A DNA stretch of 64,000 nt from Helicostylum pulchrum. Its lineage: Eukaryota > Mucoromycota > Mucoromycetes > Mucorales > Mucoraceae. The stretch is from the NCBI GenBank assembly GCA_025677825.1, contig JAIXMO010000002.1, positions 744,001 to 808,000 of the forward strand. The letters run 5' to 3'. Numbering within the stretch: position 1 is the stretch's first letter; each line of letters begins with the position of its first letter. The notes under the pieces are model-generated. The model saw only the letters and a program-made list of their open reading frames with translations. It ran no database searches and was not told the origin of the DNA. Below are positions 10,871 to 22,617 of this stretch, piece by piece. Position numbers and translations under genes: made by a program.

Positions 10871-11763
10871 CGCGTAAACACCATAAAATGGTTTTTTATG
10901 AACCAAAACTTTCCACACTCTTAACTGGTAGTCTCATTCTTAACTTGTTAAAATTTTTGGTAAGTATATTCAAACTATTTAATTCCAATTACATTACTTA
11001 TAAGTCGCTGTTTATTTATGGATATATCAAAAAACTGTATTATATTATCACTTGGAATAAGCGCCAAAAAAATACCCTCGCCGTATGTTTGATTTAAAGG
11101 TGAGTTTCTTCCAGATTTCCACCACCCTTAAACAGAGCTGTTATTGTATTAGATAAGGACAAAGCAATGCAGATGGACTATTTAGTGATGGTACAGTATT
11201 AATAAGTAGCTCTACGTAACCAGTTCTTATTTCAGTTATTTTTCTTGGTCAAAGGTGTACTATTTCCCAAAACGACGTTGCTTCTATGTGGTTTGCACGC
11301 AGCTCACTTTGCTGTACTTCAGAAACGAGCATATCAAGTGTCTGCTTGATCTTTAGGGGTAACTCGCAAAGAGTACATACAAAGAGATCAGAAGAGTGTT
11401 GAGTACAAGAAAAGAACGGTCTCACTGGCAATGTAATGTATAATCATGCGAAAAACTCTGTTTTTCAAGAGACAGTCTACAACAACACAACTTCTCGCTA
11501 TTACACGCCTTTTCAAAAAAAGAAAAGATACCTTGCTACTGTGCAAAATTCAATGAAGAATTGAAGATGAATAGAAACAGATAGCACTTGAAAATATGGC
11601 CTAGAAAAGGTCATCATTTATTTCATCCAATCAAAAAATTGGCCATGACATATCTATATTCGCAGGTTCAACTTCGTTTTATCTGCATAAAAAGGACAGT
11701 GGGTGGTATTTGAGCAACAAATAAAACGCGTCTATTCCTTTTACCCAGATCTTTCACTTATTA
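10871..11763. other. Intergenic; weak minus-strand coding-like stretch
   Basis: Only one part stands out: 11431-11249 on the minus strand is open for 60 codons with a charged, leucine-rich tail (IKQTLDMLVSEVQQSELR). It may be an exon relic. A TATA-like block (GCATAAAAAGGACAG) at 11686-11700 lies about 65 nt before the start at 11764 and may serve the next gene. Confidence 0.3.
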
Positions 11764-13409
11764 ATGTCTAGCAGCGCAGATCTTATTGAGCAATCTAATA
11801 AAGCAGAATTAGATTCGTATTTACGATTTAAAAAACGTACTTTAGAAGAAGGCAAGTTATACAAGCAACACTTCGTTAGCCTCATTTCATTTTTCTTTTG
11901 ACAACTTTCTTTGACTCAAAACTATTCAAGTCAATGTAATGTCTAATAATTATTTTGTTAAATAGGCTCTTCGAATTCTTTAACTTTATCGTCAGATTCA
12001 GGACCAGAAGTAAAGAAAAAGAGGCGTTTGAAATATTTCGCTGGGCTTGGAGTCAAAAACTGGACACCTAGTAGCGATATAAGCATATTTAATACATACA
12101 AAATCTGCTCTCGTACTAGTTACTTACATATGGTCTAAATAGTTGACTATAAGCGATGGCAATCTAACAAAAAGACTGAGAGAAAAATATCAAGAGTGCC
12201 GGTGAAGCTAACCAGCTAAATCCGCTGAGACTTCTGTGTGTATTAAGCAAAATAAGAGGCATCCAGGATTTTAGTTAACTTGACCCCTTTATTATAATAC
12301 AGCTCTCTTTCGTATATTTTCCCTGTTGAAAGATTTTCCCGAAATAGGTGTATTTCAACTTATATTCGTTGGAAGGGAACCGAAAAATTATACGATTTTG
12401 CGTATAATGGTATTGTTATTAGTATTGTCCCAGATGATTCAATAATATTCTGCAAGGATATTATGGATGTAACGTTATATTAATTTTTTTAAATACCCTA
12501 TACAATATCTCTACTATCTAAACTAAGCTAAATTTTGTTACATAGGATGTCGATTCAGGTTACGTTCCGTCTTTTCACTTATATGAACCAACAGATACCC
12601 TTAGTAAATTCCTCAAAATCCTTTGTATTGATCTTCATACTAAGAAAATAATTGCCAAAAATAATTCCGAGAATACATTTATTGACAACTTTATTATGTT
12701 TTTTGTCAAAACTGTAATCATTGACTCTTGCTCTTCTAATACCACATATTCCTTGTAAGAGAAACTGAGGACATTGTATTCTTATTTTTTAATTAACTGT
12801 TGCCATATCAAAAATAGAAACGACGCACCATATAACAATTCTACTGCTGTAAGGAAGAAACCGGATGTTATGGTCGGTATTAAAGATAGAAAGAGAGAAG
12901 TTTTTTTTTCTTCTTTGTAGAAGTAAAGAGGCCACACAAATCAAGCAAATACCAACCCGAGGATAATTACTGTAAGCTAATGGAATACCTGAAAAGTTCA
13001 ATAGATATACAATTATCATTGAAGATTGAAGATCCAGTTTCTCTCGGCATACTTTGCGAAGGTACCAGTGTACAAAGGAAACGGCCAAACATTTGCTTAC
13101 AATTTTATATAGGCTTTCTTTGCTCTTTGATAAGAATGACGCTAGTTGAAGATGGCATCTATTTACCTGTTGTAATAAGAAAGTTTATGTTTCCAGAAAG
13201 CTTAATTGTTTCCCTTCACATACCGATAGCTGTAGAATATTTTTCTTCCGTTTCGGTAAGTGCTAGTGTACAATTTTCTAATACTATTGATTCGTATCTA
13301 GGATGAGCTTAAAAAGTTTGATAAAAAGTACAATGATCGAAAAGTGCGAGTAGAAAGTACGAAAGCAACCTTTAAAAAATCTTCTTTTGTAACGAAATCC
13401 GAGCAATAA
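11764..13409 (+). pseudogene. E-x-K (PD-(D/E)XK-like) family gene, probably broken
   Basis: Exon-like blocks: 11764-11851, then a possible GC-AG intron, then 11966 onward (KKKRRLKYFAGLG; frame closes at 12138); about 12358-12480; 12552-12754, joined in phase by a GTAAGA/AG intron to about 12817-12890; 12913-13254; and 13303-13409 after a 48-nt intron. The block near 12860 reads KKPDVMVGIKDRKRE, and the one near 12913 starts VEVKRPHKSS, giving a P-D ... E-V-K arrangement typical of PD-(D/E)XK nucleases. Later come GILCEGTS and VEDGIYLP. Between the P-D and E-V-K blocks a run of nine T breaks the frame by one base, which may be mutation or an assembly error. Exons between 12138 and 12358 are unclear. 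It is the fullest of several members in the window. Function unknown. Confidence 0.5.
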
Positions 13410-13712
13410 AGTAACATTTTTTATTATTATTATTCGCGCATGTATTTGCATTTTGATAAAAGAAGAAAGGGTAGTGACTTATCGAAGATAATTCATTAAC
13501 TTCAAAAAAAAGTGGGTTAAAAGGATCGATAGTTTAATAAAGGAAATATTTTCTTCAGAGCAAGTAAAATAACTAATTTAAAGAGTTTACACTTACTTAC
13601 TATGCATACACTTCGTACTTGACGATGATATTTTATTCGGTCCTTGAATTTCATTTAAAATGTCGAACAAAATCAAAATGCTGGCTGTTTTTACCTTTCC
13701 TAATACTTTAAC

Positions 13713-16700
13713 ATGAATCGTCCTGACCTACCAGAATATGCCGAAGATGCAGCCATCTTACGGTTCTATCATATTGATTCACTTGACCCCGAAGTTTGGG
13801 TAGATGATGAGGAAGGGCCTGAAAACGACCAAGAGAATGGAAAAGACTCTAGCATTCAACAATTTCAACATCCCGAAAAAGATGATACCATGAATAAATC
13901 TTCTATTCGACCTTCTGAAAGTGATATCGATTTACAAGCTATTGACGATAGTGATCCTTTAGGAGTTTACTCTTCCATCTTTCCAGAGTACGCATTTAAG
14001 AAGAAAAACCACTCGTAAAGTTGTTATATTAACCTGTTTTATAGTGAAATGTCTAGAAACACGAACATTACTCAATTAAAAGAAAGTAAGAAATACATCA
14101 TTTTGTAATTAAAAGAATAGTAGAAACTGATATGATATTACTTTGCTAGAAACCACCATGATGATTACCAATAAAAAGTTTCAACCTCGTCAATTTTTAC
14201 TGCAAGTTCACAAAGATACGTCTTACAACGATTTAGTGGGTGGTGAGGAACGTTTAAGAAGAGGTGTAGACCAACGTGTAGAAGCATTAAAAAGTTTAGT
14301 TCACCAAAACTTTGATCGTTTTGTCAGTGCGAAAAATACAATTGATCATGTATATGAAGAAATGAAATCAAAGCAGTTAAACCAAGAACAAGATTATGGA
14401 ACAATCGATATTCAAAGATCTTTGGACGGTAATAAAAACACTTTCAGAGGAAAAAAAAAGAGAGAGTATTCATAAGTATTTTTGATTTGTAGCTGCTAAT
14501 ACACGCGCAGAACAAGTTTATGGACCTGTTGTTGAAAGAAGATATCGAGTAGATAAAGTTAGAAGTACATTGTATATTTTACAAAGATATCGATTTTTAT
14601 TCAATTTACCTAGTAGTCTTTTAGAATCAATTAAGCAGGTACTAACAAAACTATTTACTATCGTAACAAATCAAATTCAACTTTTTTTTAAAAAAATACA
14701 CTAGACTAAATATGAAGCAGCTATTCGAGATTATAAAAAAGGAAAGTACTTGTATCAAGCATTGCAAGGTGATTCAATAGATAGATCTACTGGATTACCT
14801 GAAATAGAAGAAACTGGTATCACCGATCTTCACCGTAAAGTATTCGACAAAGTATGGATAGAAGTCAATAAAATCGTAATTGAATTACAAAATGTACTTT
14901 TAAGAATGTTGGCTGATCCTTGGAGAAGTATGGATGATCAGGAAAAAACTATCAAGTAAGAAAAATATATCATACAAATGAATCAGGAAGCTAAATTATT
15001 TGTTTTTTTTTTCTGTAAGCTTCTTGTTTGATTTAGATACGACAAAGGATCCTGCGTGGTTTTATTTGGATAGTCAATATCAGTGGATTACTGGATTAAT
15101 GAAAGAAACATACGATGCCAGTGTAGCTAAAATTAATCGATTAAAAGCAGAAGATCCAGATACAGAAGAATCTGCTGTCAAACGTAGTTTATCATTAAAG
15201 ACTGCAATTGAACAAAGTCAAACCAAGATATCAGAACTTAATGTAGACTCAAATAGTGAACTTCGAATTTGGAAAGCTATTTCTGAACTTGTTAAATCGC
15301 AATCTAAATTATTATTAAGATGTTTACCTGATTTTTGGAGATTATCAAAAGCATTTATTGAAGGTAAATTCGCTAATAAGTTAGCTGCCGTTTCTCCTAT
15401 GGGTATCATGCCTGATGCTCCCTCGTCACGTAGACGAAGAGTTGGCATGGATATGGCAAAAGTAGAACAATGTCAACGTATGACGGGTGATATTATTGAT
15501 CGATATGCGTCTTTAATCTCTGAATACTTTTCACTAAGAGAAAAGGACCTTCAAACCAGAAAAACAATGGACGGATCCGATAAATTTCTTTTACCTTCGT
15601 TTTTACCAGTCAATGCAAATTCAATTTATACATCAGAATATTTAACTTTAATTATCAGTGATTTAGCCAACTGTGTCAACGATATCAATACCATTAATTT
15701 AGCGGGTGAAGCATTTTCAGGTCTGACAGATTTAATGGAAAAGGCAAGATCTAAATTTATCGATGTACTCTGCAAGTGTTGGGAAAGAGATGCAAAGACT
15801 TTCTTTATGTTGGAAGAATGGGTATTAGATACTCAAAATCCTCAATTTACAACACTGTTGAAACGATACTATGATTATCACAAGTTTTGCGCAAGATCTG
15901 CTTACAAAATCGCAAGTCTTTCTGCCGTATCTGATAATGTTGATGGTCAAGAAAAACGTACTATTGCACCCAATTACATAGAAAAAGTGAGATCATCCTT
16001 CTTGGAATCACTGTATACCTTTTTGGATGGTTTAGTACAATTGGCATTTACTGATTATACGCCTTTGAACGAAAAAGATGAGCTCGTGCTAGCAAAGAAG
16101 AGAGATAAAATTGATGTTCATTCTGTGGTAAGTAATAATACTACACGGTCCATATATCCAAGTTTTTAACCGTTTTTTTTTCTTTGTATGTGTCTAGGAT
16201 GTTCGTATTTTATTAACCGTAAGCAATTTAGACCATATGCGTTCTAATGTGATGAGAAAGTTATTTGATTTGTTTGAAGTTGCATATCATATTCAAATGG
16301 AAGAGGATTTACGAGTAAGTGTTTTTTTTATGCGATTAAAATACGGTGAATTCTAAGCTAATATATTTTACTGTAGACACTAATTGATGTCGTAGACCAA
16401 CTTGATGAAATCTTGTTTGGTGACTACATTAAACGTAAATCACAAATGATTCGAGATATTATTAGACAAGGTATTCTTATGAGTAGTATTGATTGGTCTA
16501 GTATTCCCAAACCTCAGGAAGTTCATCCGTTTGTGTATGAAGCATTAATGACACTTGTCATGGTTCATTCGCAAATCAGCAGTGCAACAAAGCAACTTGT
16601 ATCAAGAGCACTTTCCAGACTATTAGAAACTATGGCAAATGATTGCTTAGAAAGTTTTAGACAAGTGGAAAGATTTGGTATGGGAGGCATGTTGCAAGCT

Positions 16701-16952
16701 ACACTTGAAATTGAATTCATGCATCAAACGCTTTCACAATATGTTACGCCTGCTGCATCCGATACCCTTCAATCTATTTACCAAACTATTGAACAAGCTT
16801 ATGACCCTCAACAACAACAATCAAGTAACCTCAAGTCTGAATTAAGTCATGTAAAAGAGCTACTTGTCTTTAGTAGAAAGAGTACTGTAGTTCAATTCTT
16901 GTGCTTTAAGCAGAATAAGGATCGTAGCAAAAAGTCTACTGCTGCAAAGTAA
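13713..16952 (+). CDS. SEC5: Exocyst complex subunit Sec5
   Basis: Eight exons: 13713-14014, 14045-14085, 14150-14428, 14493-14638, 14705-14955, 15020-16127, 16198-16314 and 16377-16952, giving 939 residues, usual for fungal Sec5. Sec5 is part of the octameric exocyst that tethers secretory vesicles to growth sites at the plasma membrane. The N-terminus is acidic and disordered. The Sec5 core starts near FLLQVHKDTSYNDL and ALKSLVHQNFDRFV, followed by YGPVVERRYRV and the helical rod with DPAWFYLDSQYQWI and LMKETYDA. The 41-nt exon 2 is needed to keep phase. The acceptor at 15019 rather than 15036 was chosen because it restores the expected leucine-rich segment before DTTKDP. Single-copy housekeeping gene with Yaf9 97 bp downstream. 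Confidence 0.93.
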
Positions 16953-17048
16953 ATAAAAACTTTTTTTTTTTTGAAACCACGCGTTTTTTATAGGAAAGAG
17001 AAAACACCAATTTTTTACACCCTCTTCTATAGTAAATAAAATAATACA

Positions 17049-17738
17049 ATGTCAAGTAAACGTATGAAAGGAGTCAGTATTGCCAGACCATTTTACTACG
17101 GTAGTATTGCATACCCCTTAAATGGTAAAAAAGCTTCTGATGCTGACCATACACATAAATGGACTGTTATGGTGAAGGGTCTAAATAACGAAGATCTTAG
17201 TTATTATGTCAAGAAGGTCGTATTCAAACTTCATGAAACATACCCTAACCCATTAAGAAGTAAAGTAATGGACAATTCTTTTTAAAGCATTCAACTAAAA
17301 TCTCGTCTTTTATATATAGCTGTTGAGAGTCCACCCTTTGAAGTTTCAGAAACAGGATGGGGAGAGTTCGAAATTATGATTAAAATACACTTTCATTCCT
17401 CAACAGCAGAAAAACCAGTAATGGTATACCATCATTTACGACTTCATCCTTACGAAGATGATATTAACGGACAACCTTGGCCAAAAGATAAACCTGTCAT
17501 GAGTTTATTATATGACGAGTTTGTATTTAACGAGCCTACTGAATCCTTATACCAAACATTTCAACAACATAACGCTTTAACTGTCAATTTACCAAACAAA
17601 AAGTCTATCAAAGATAGTTCACAACCGTTATTTAGTACGCAGCTGGAGCAAGATGAAATTGATAGGTTGGATAATGCACAACAAGCTATTAACTCTCAAA
17701 TTGCTTTATTAAAGCAAAGGCTGGACGCTTTAGAATAA
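17049..17738 (+). CDS. YAF9: YEATS-domain protein Yaf9 (NuA4/SWR1 subunit)
   Basis: Exons 17049-17259 and 17320-17738 give 209 residues. The YEATS domain is clear: RPFYYGSIAYPL, DHTHKWTVMVKG, YVKKVVFKLHETYPNP, then across the intron ESPPFEVSETGWGEFE and MVYHHLRLHPY. YEATS domains bind acylated histone lysines; Yaf9 is shared by the NuA4 acetyltransferase and the SWR1 remodeller. The C-terminus forms a short coiled coil (EQDEIDRLDNAQQAINS), as in the family. The close homologue Taf14 is less likely because of the ETYPNP and GWGEF context and this coiled-coil end. Confidence 0.92.
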
Positions 17739-18355
17739 AAATAAATAAATAAAAAAAGTAGGTGATTTCTTTTTTTGTTGTAGGCGTTGGTCCGTCATGA
17801 CATTAAAGACTTGAATACCTTTTACATTCAATTGAATATTTATTCGTGTAACAAATAGAATTGTGATTTACTCGATACTTTTTTGCAGCATTGTCTCGAA
17901 TTTAGTTATACTTTAATAAAGAAAATGTTACAATTGAACAAGATGTACCTTTTGATAGCGACAATGTGTATATTTCAAATGAATCAAGGATTAGCAGTTT
18001 GTTTAAAGCACAAGCATACTACCTACGTTTGACAGATATGAGAATCGGCACTTTATCGTAACCTTACAACATATAAAAAGGCTTTTGATCTATCGGTATA
18101 CGGTAAAATGCAAGCCCATCATTGTGGCAATTCTGCCTCCGTTTTTGAAAACATTGTAGGAAAGGAACGGATTTTATTTTATTTTTTTCAGTATCTTTAT
18201 TGGTTGCTCACGGAACTCTATAAAAATCAACCATACTTTTTCTTTTATTGAACTCTTTTCTTTTCTTTTTCTTTTTCTTTTTTTTTTATACCAAAAAAAA
18301 AGTTGACGTAGAATCAAGCAGTTACCATAAAAAAGAAAAGAAAAGAAAATATATT
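17739..18355. other. Intergenic between YAF9 and SPT20
   Basis: No gene supported. A TATA-like TCTATAAAAATC lies near 18217-18228, about 130 nt before the SPT20 start, followed by a pyrimidine-rich CTTTT tract (18245-18290) typical of fungal leader regions. One open stretch near 17880-18030 (MLQLNKMYLL..) has no recognised content. Confidence 0.4.
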
Positions 18356-21300
18356 ATGGCTTCAGCTAAGGTCATGGCTAAACTTCAAGCAGATCAAAGC
18401 TCAATTACCCAAATGGCTGAACTTCATTCCAAGCAGGGCTCAAATGTAACCAATTCTTCACTCGCCAAAAAAACTGGTTTAGCAGCACAACGATGGCATC
18501 ATTCGGTGATAACATCACAAACAACACATAGAGTAAATACTTTCGAAAACTTTGTCGATTATCTTTTTTGAATTAACCCTTCTCTTTTTTGTTTACCTTT
18601 TTTTCTTTTTCATATCATATTTTTCGTATCAAAGCCTCCGTCATCACGAGATGAAAAAGGTAAAATAGGAATCGCGACCAGTATTCACCAAGTTATAAAA
18701 ACTAACCTACCTTTTACTAGATTTATTAAAGCGACACCAAAAGGATCCACCGTCTCTTTGCCTTCATTTATACCCAACCTATTTCAAATTTGAACACGAG
18801 GTTTGCAGTTTTTTTTAACATGTACTGACTCAATGTAAACTCATTCAAAAAAATACTCGTGTAGGATGGTTTCTTCTCGTATAAAAGTCAGTTCAAGGTT
18901 TGTTGTCACGCTTTTTTCTTATAGTTGTTTTTTTATACAGCTCCATGTTTTTATATAACATACTGATTTTGATGGAGCTTTTTGCATATTAGGATTTTTT
19001 GACTTGTATTAAAGATAAACGATTACCAGGAGATTTGATGGATGTTTTTAACGATGCTTCTTGTCGATATTATAACGGTAAAGACAAAAAATTATGTAGT
19101 GGAGGATTTTCTAATGATTAACGTTTTTTTTTTTTTATAGGTTGTCTTATTGTCGAAATCCACGATCATCGTTCGGGAGACGCCGAAAATAATAACCGTA
19201 CATTAGAAACAGAAGCGAAAATGAAACGCATTGTAATGAAACCAACTGCAGAGAGTATTTGGACTGATATTACGTTATTAAGCGAAGAATGGGGATTTCC
19301 TTGGACAGAAGATATTGCACTTGAAGTAGAAGCACAAATTCTTGTAAAATGTCAAAAATATACATGTATACATAAAGTGTTATATATTAAATAAATTCAA
19401 TAGATTGCTACCGAGGAACCTCTTTGTTTAGACCCTTCATTTCACGTAACTCGCGTCAGTAACGCAATTGAGTTTACCAATGGATCTAGAAAATTGAAGA
19501 GAAAGTGTAAATGGAATTCAGTTGAGTTGGAACAAAAATTGGCAAAGAAAGCAGAAAATGACAAGTTAATGACATTAATGGATACCGTAAGTTGTTTTTT
19601 TTTTTTATACAAGAGGAAAAGAGAAATTTTCACAAAGCTTATTTTTTTATATGTAGAGAGCGAAACGTGCGTTTCCGTTCGAACCAAGTTTTGGAAAGAT
19701 ATCATTTGTACAGGATTGGAGATCAAAGGAACAAAAAGCCGGTATGGAACCATTACCTGCTATTGATACGAAGAAAGGCAAAGGTAGAAAGGCTTTGGTT
19801 GAACCACCTACTTTACCAGACGGTAGAAAATGTTGTAGAACAATTCGATTCGAAAGATCTGAAGGTGATAGAAAAGTGTATACCATTGTTAATATCTATG
19901 TATATAATGGAGAGTACGATGGTGTATTTCGTTGGGGAACATTTTATGATACTAGCGTCAATGGAGGAAATATAGATTTTCATATTGGACCCGAGTATCT
20001 TATGGAAACATATGCTGTACATTTAAAGTCGACGTATAGTCAATTTAATACTCTAGTATGTGATAATTCAAATACCAATATTATTCCTCCTTCCCCTTCA
20101 ACTGTCCGTACACCTGCCAGCGTTGCTCAACAGACTGCTCAACAACAAGCAAATTATCAAGTACAACAATTACATGCTCAACAAAATCGTGCTATGCAAG
20201 CAAAGAATGCAATGCTTCCTCCTCATCAGAGAGCAATGTTAGCACAACAGCAACAGCAACAGCAACAACAAAATGTAGGATTAACTCAAGTTCAATTACA
20301 AGCACAAGCTCAAGCGCAAGCTCAGGCTCAGGCTCAAGCTCAAGCGCAAGCGCAAGCACAAGCACAAGCTCAGGCTCAAGCACAAGCGCAAGCGCAGGCT
20401 CAAGCTCAAGCACAGGCCCAAGCACAGGCCCAAGCACAAGCACAAGCGCATCAACAGGCACAATCGCAAGCACTTGCACAAAGTCAATCACAAGCTCATA
20501 TGCAACAACTTCAACAACAAGCTGCACAATCGAGAGCGTCTACCCCTTCTCAATCACATATGAGTACGCCTACCATCTCACATACAACACCTCTGCAACA
20601 AGCAGCAGCATTACCACGTCAATCACTTGCATTACCTGGAAATGGTATGTTATCACAACACCAAACACCTACGCAAGCTCAAGCTCAACTATCAGCTCAA
20701 CATATGGCAGCTTTACAGCAGCAGCAGCAACAACAACAAGTTGCGATGCAATCTATGGCATTACCTCAACGTACGACACAGACATCTGTACCTACACCTC
20801 AAGTGTCAAACATGTTGCCTGTTAATAGCACTAATACCAACTTGGCTACCGGACAAGCACAAGCTGTTAGCGGTATGCCTGGAAATATGACGTCTATTCA
20901 ACAAGCAGCACTTGCGCAAGTGATTGGAGGCGTAAATGCTCAACAAATATCACCGCAAGCTTCGTTACAACGTATCCAGCAATTGGTTGCTACTGGTGCT
21001 ATACCCCTCTCCACTGCTCAACAGTTGGTTAGCCAGTTAGCCAATGCTGGAAATCTTCATCGTCAACAAGCTGCGGCTCAACAACAAGCCCAGCAACAGG
21101 CTTTACAAGCTCAAGCTGCTCAACAAGCTCAATTAAATCAACAATCTCCTCAACAAAGGGTATGCGCACACATATATACCTTATTTTTTTTCTAATATTT
21201 GTTTTGTATAGATGGCTGCAGGAATGCAACAACAAAATGTTCCACAAACTACACAAAGTAAGTATTATTATTACTTTATTCACGTGAAATACGTACTTAA

Positions 21301-22258
21301 TAAAATTTGTTTTGAAGATACAACCGCTTCACAATTACTTGCTCAACTTAGTCCTCAACATCAACAACAAATGAGTTTACTTATTGTACGTCGTAATCAT
21401 TTAGCAGCATTAGCAGCCCAAAGAAGTATATCGCAAGAAGATTTACAGACGCAAATACGACAATTACAACAGTTGCAGCAAGGTATTATTCAGCAACATC
21501 AATTACAACAACAGCAAGCACAAATCCATGCCCAACAACAACAAGCACAACAACAAGTATTACAGCAAGCACAAGCTCGTGCGGCGGCCCAAGCAGCCCA
21601 GGCAGCGCAAGTAACACGTACACCACAAGTAGCAGCAAACCAATTACCTAATCAGCAAACTACACAAATGCAACAGCAACAGCAACAACAGATGCAGCAA
21701 CAAGCACAACAGTTGGTTCAGCAACAGGTTCAACAACAATTACAACAACAGCAACAACAAGGCGGCACAGCGAACCCTCAATTAAACGCACAACAACAAG
21801 CAAACATGATTCAACAGATTATTATGCACAGAAACTTGGAATCGATGAGAGGAAGAGGTCGGGGGCAGGCTCCTTTGACACCACAACAAATCGCAGCGTT
21901 TCAAGCGATGAGACAAAATGGTGGGGTGATCCGAAATAATAATGGTGGGTTACAGGATGTCAATCGAGCTGCAATGTTGGCAGGTTTAACAAGAGATAGA
22001 TTAAATGCTGCGGCTGCGGCTGCAGCTGCAGCTCAGGCAGCTACGCAAGGTTCAGGAACGCCAGGTACGCCGGGTCTGACGGCGGCTTCGGGGGCTGGCG
22101 GTCTCTTGGGTCAACAGGCTCAACAAGGATTACAACAATTTCAAATGAACTTACAGTATCAGCAACAACAAGCTTCAGCGGCTGCTACTGCGCAACAAAG
22201 AAACAATATGATGAATTTTCAACAGCAAGGAAATAATCAAAATAACCCTAATCCTTAA
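18356..22258 (+). CDS. SPT20: SAGA complex subunit Spt20
   Basis: Ten exons: 18356-18532, 18635-18659, 18721-18800, 18865-18897, 18993-19077, 19141-19343, 19404-19586, 19657-21159, 21212-21257 and 21318-22258; 1091 residues. Spt20 is a structural subunit of the SAGA transcriptional co-activator. The Spt20 domain is spread over small exons: LCLHLYPTYFKFEHE, FFSYKSQFKDFL, LPGDLMDVFND, GCLIVEIHDHRSG, WTEDIALEVEAQIL, EEPLCLDPSFHVTRV. From about residue 390 the protein becomes a Gln-rich low-complexity tail, including a long Ala-Gln alternation and several polyQ tracts, usual for this subunit. Exons 2 and 4 are 25 and 33 nt, so automatic calls are likely to miss the N-terminus. The start at 18356 opens the only exon that splices in phase to the domain. 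Confidence 0.9.
20298..20452 (+). repeat. Coding hexanucleotide repeat (Ala-Gln)n in SPT20
   Basis: About 26 repeats of a CARGCN unit encode alternating Gln and Ala. The third positions vary freely (CAAGCT, CAAGCG, CAGGCT, CAAGCA, CAGGCC), so the dipeptide pattern is old or maintained at protein level and is not a fresh slippage product. Confidence 0.9.
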
Positions 22259-22617
22259 AAAAAGATATTCTTTTTTTTTCTCTCTTCACATCTTTTTTAA
22301 TTTTTTTTTCTAACTGTATTATAATTCGTCGTATAGACAAAAAAAAGAGCACTTTTTTTTTTAATATAAATGTATAAACTGTTTTTTTTTTCGATGCGCA
22401 AAGTGTAGTAGACAAGTTTATTGACCTGAAAAAAACCTTTTGTATGCGGGCATTGTATTTTGTTCCCAAATAAGCAAAAAGATAATAATTACCGTATATG
22501 GCTTATTGTTTTCGAACAAAAAAAAAATGCATTTATTGTAATTTTATTTATTTTTTCTTTTATGATTCCTTTTTTCTATTTTCTAAAACTAAATTATATA
22601 CTCGTAACAACCAAAAA

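Noticed and set aside
20192..20527. Leu/Val-rich minus-strand frames over the SPT20 repeat
   Set aside because: Produced by the CARGCN repeat read backwards.
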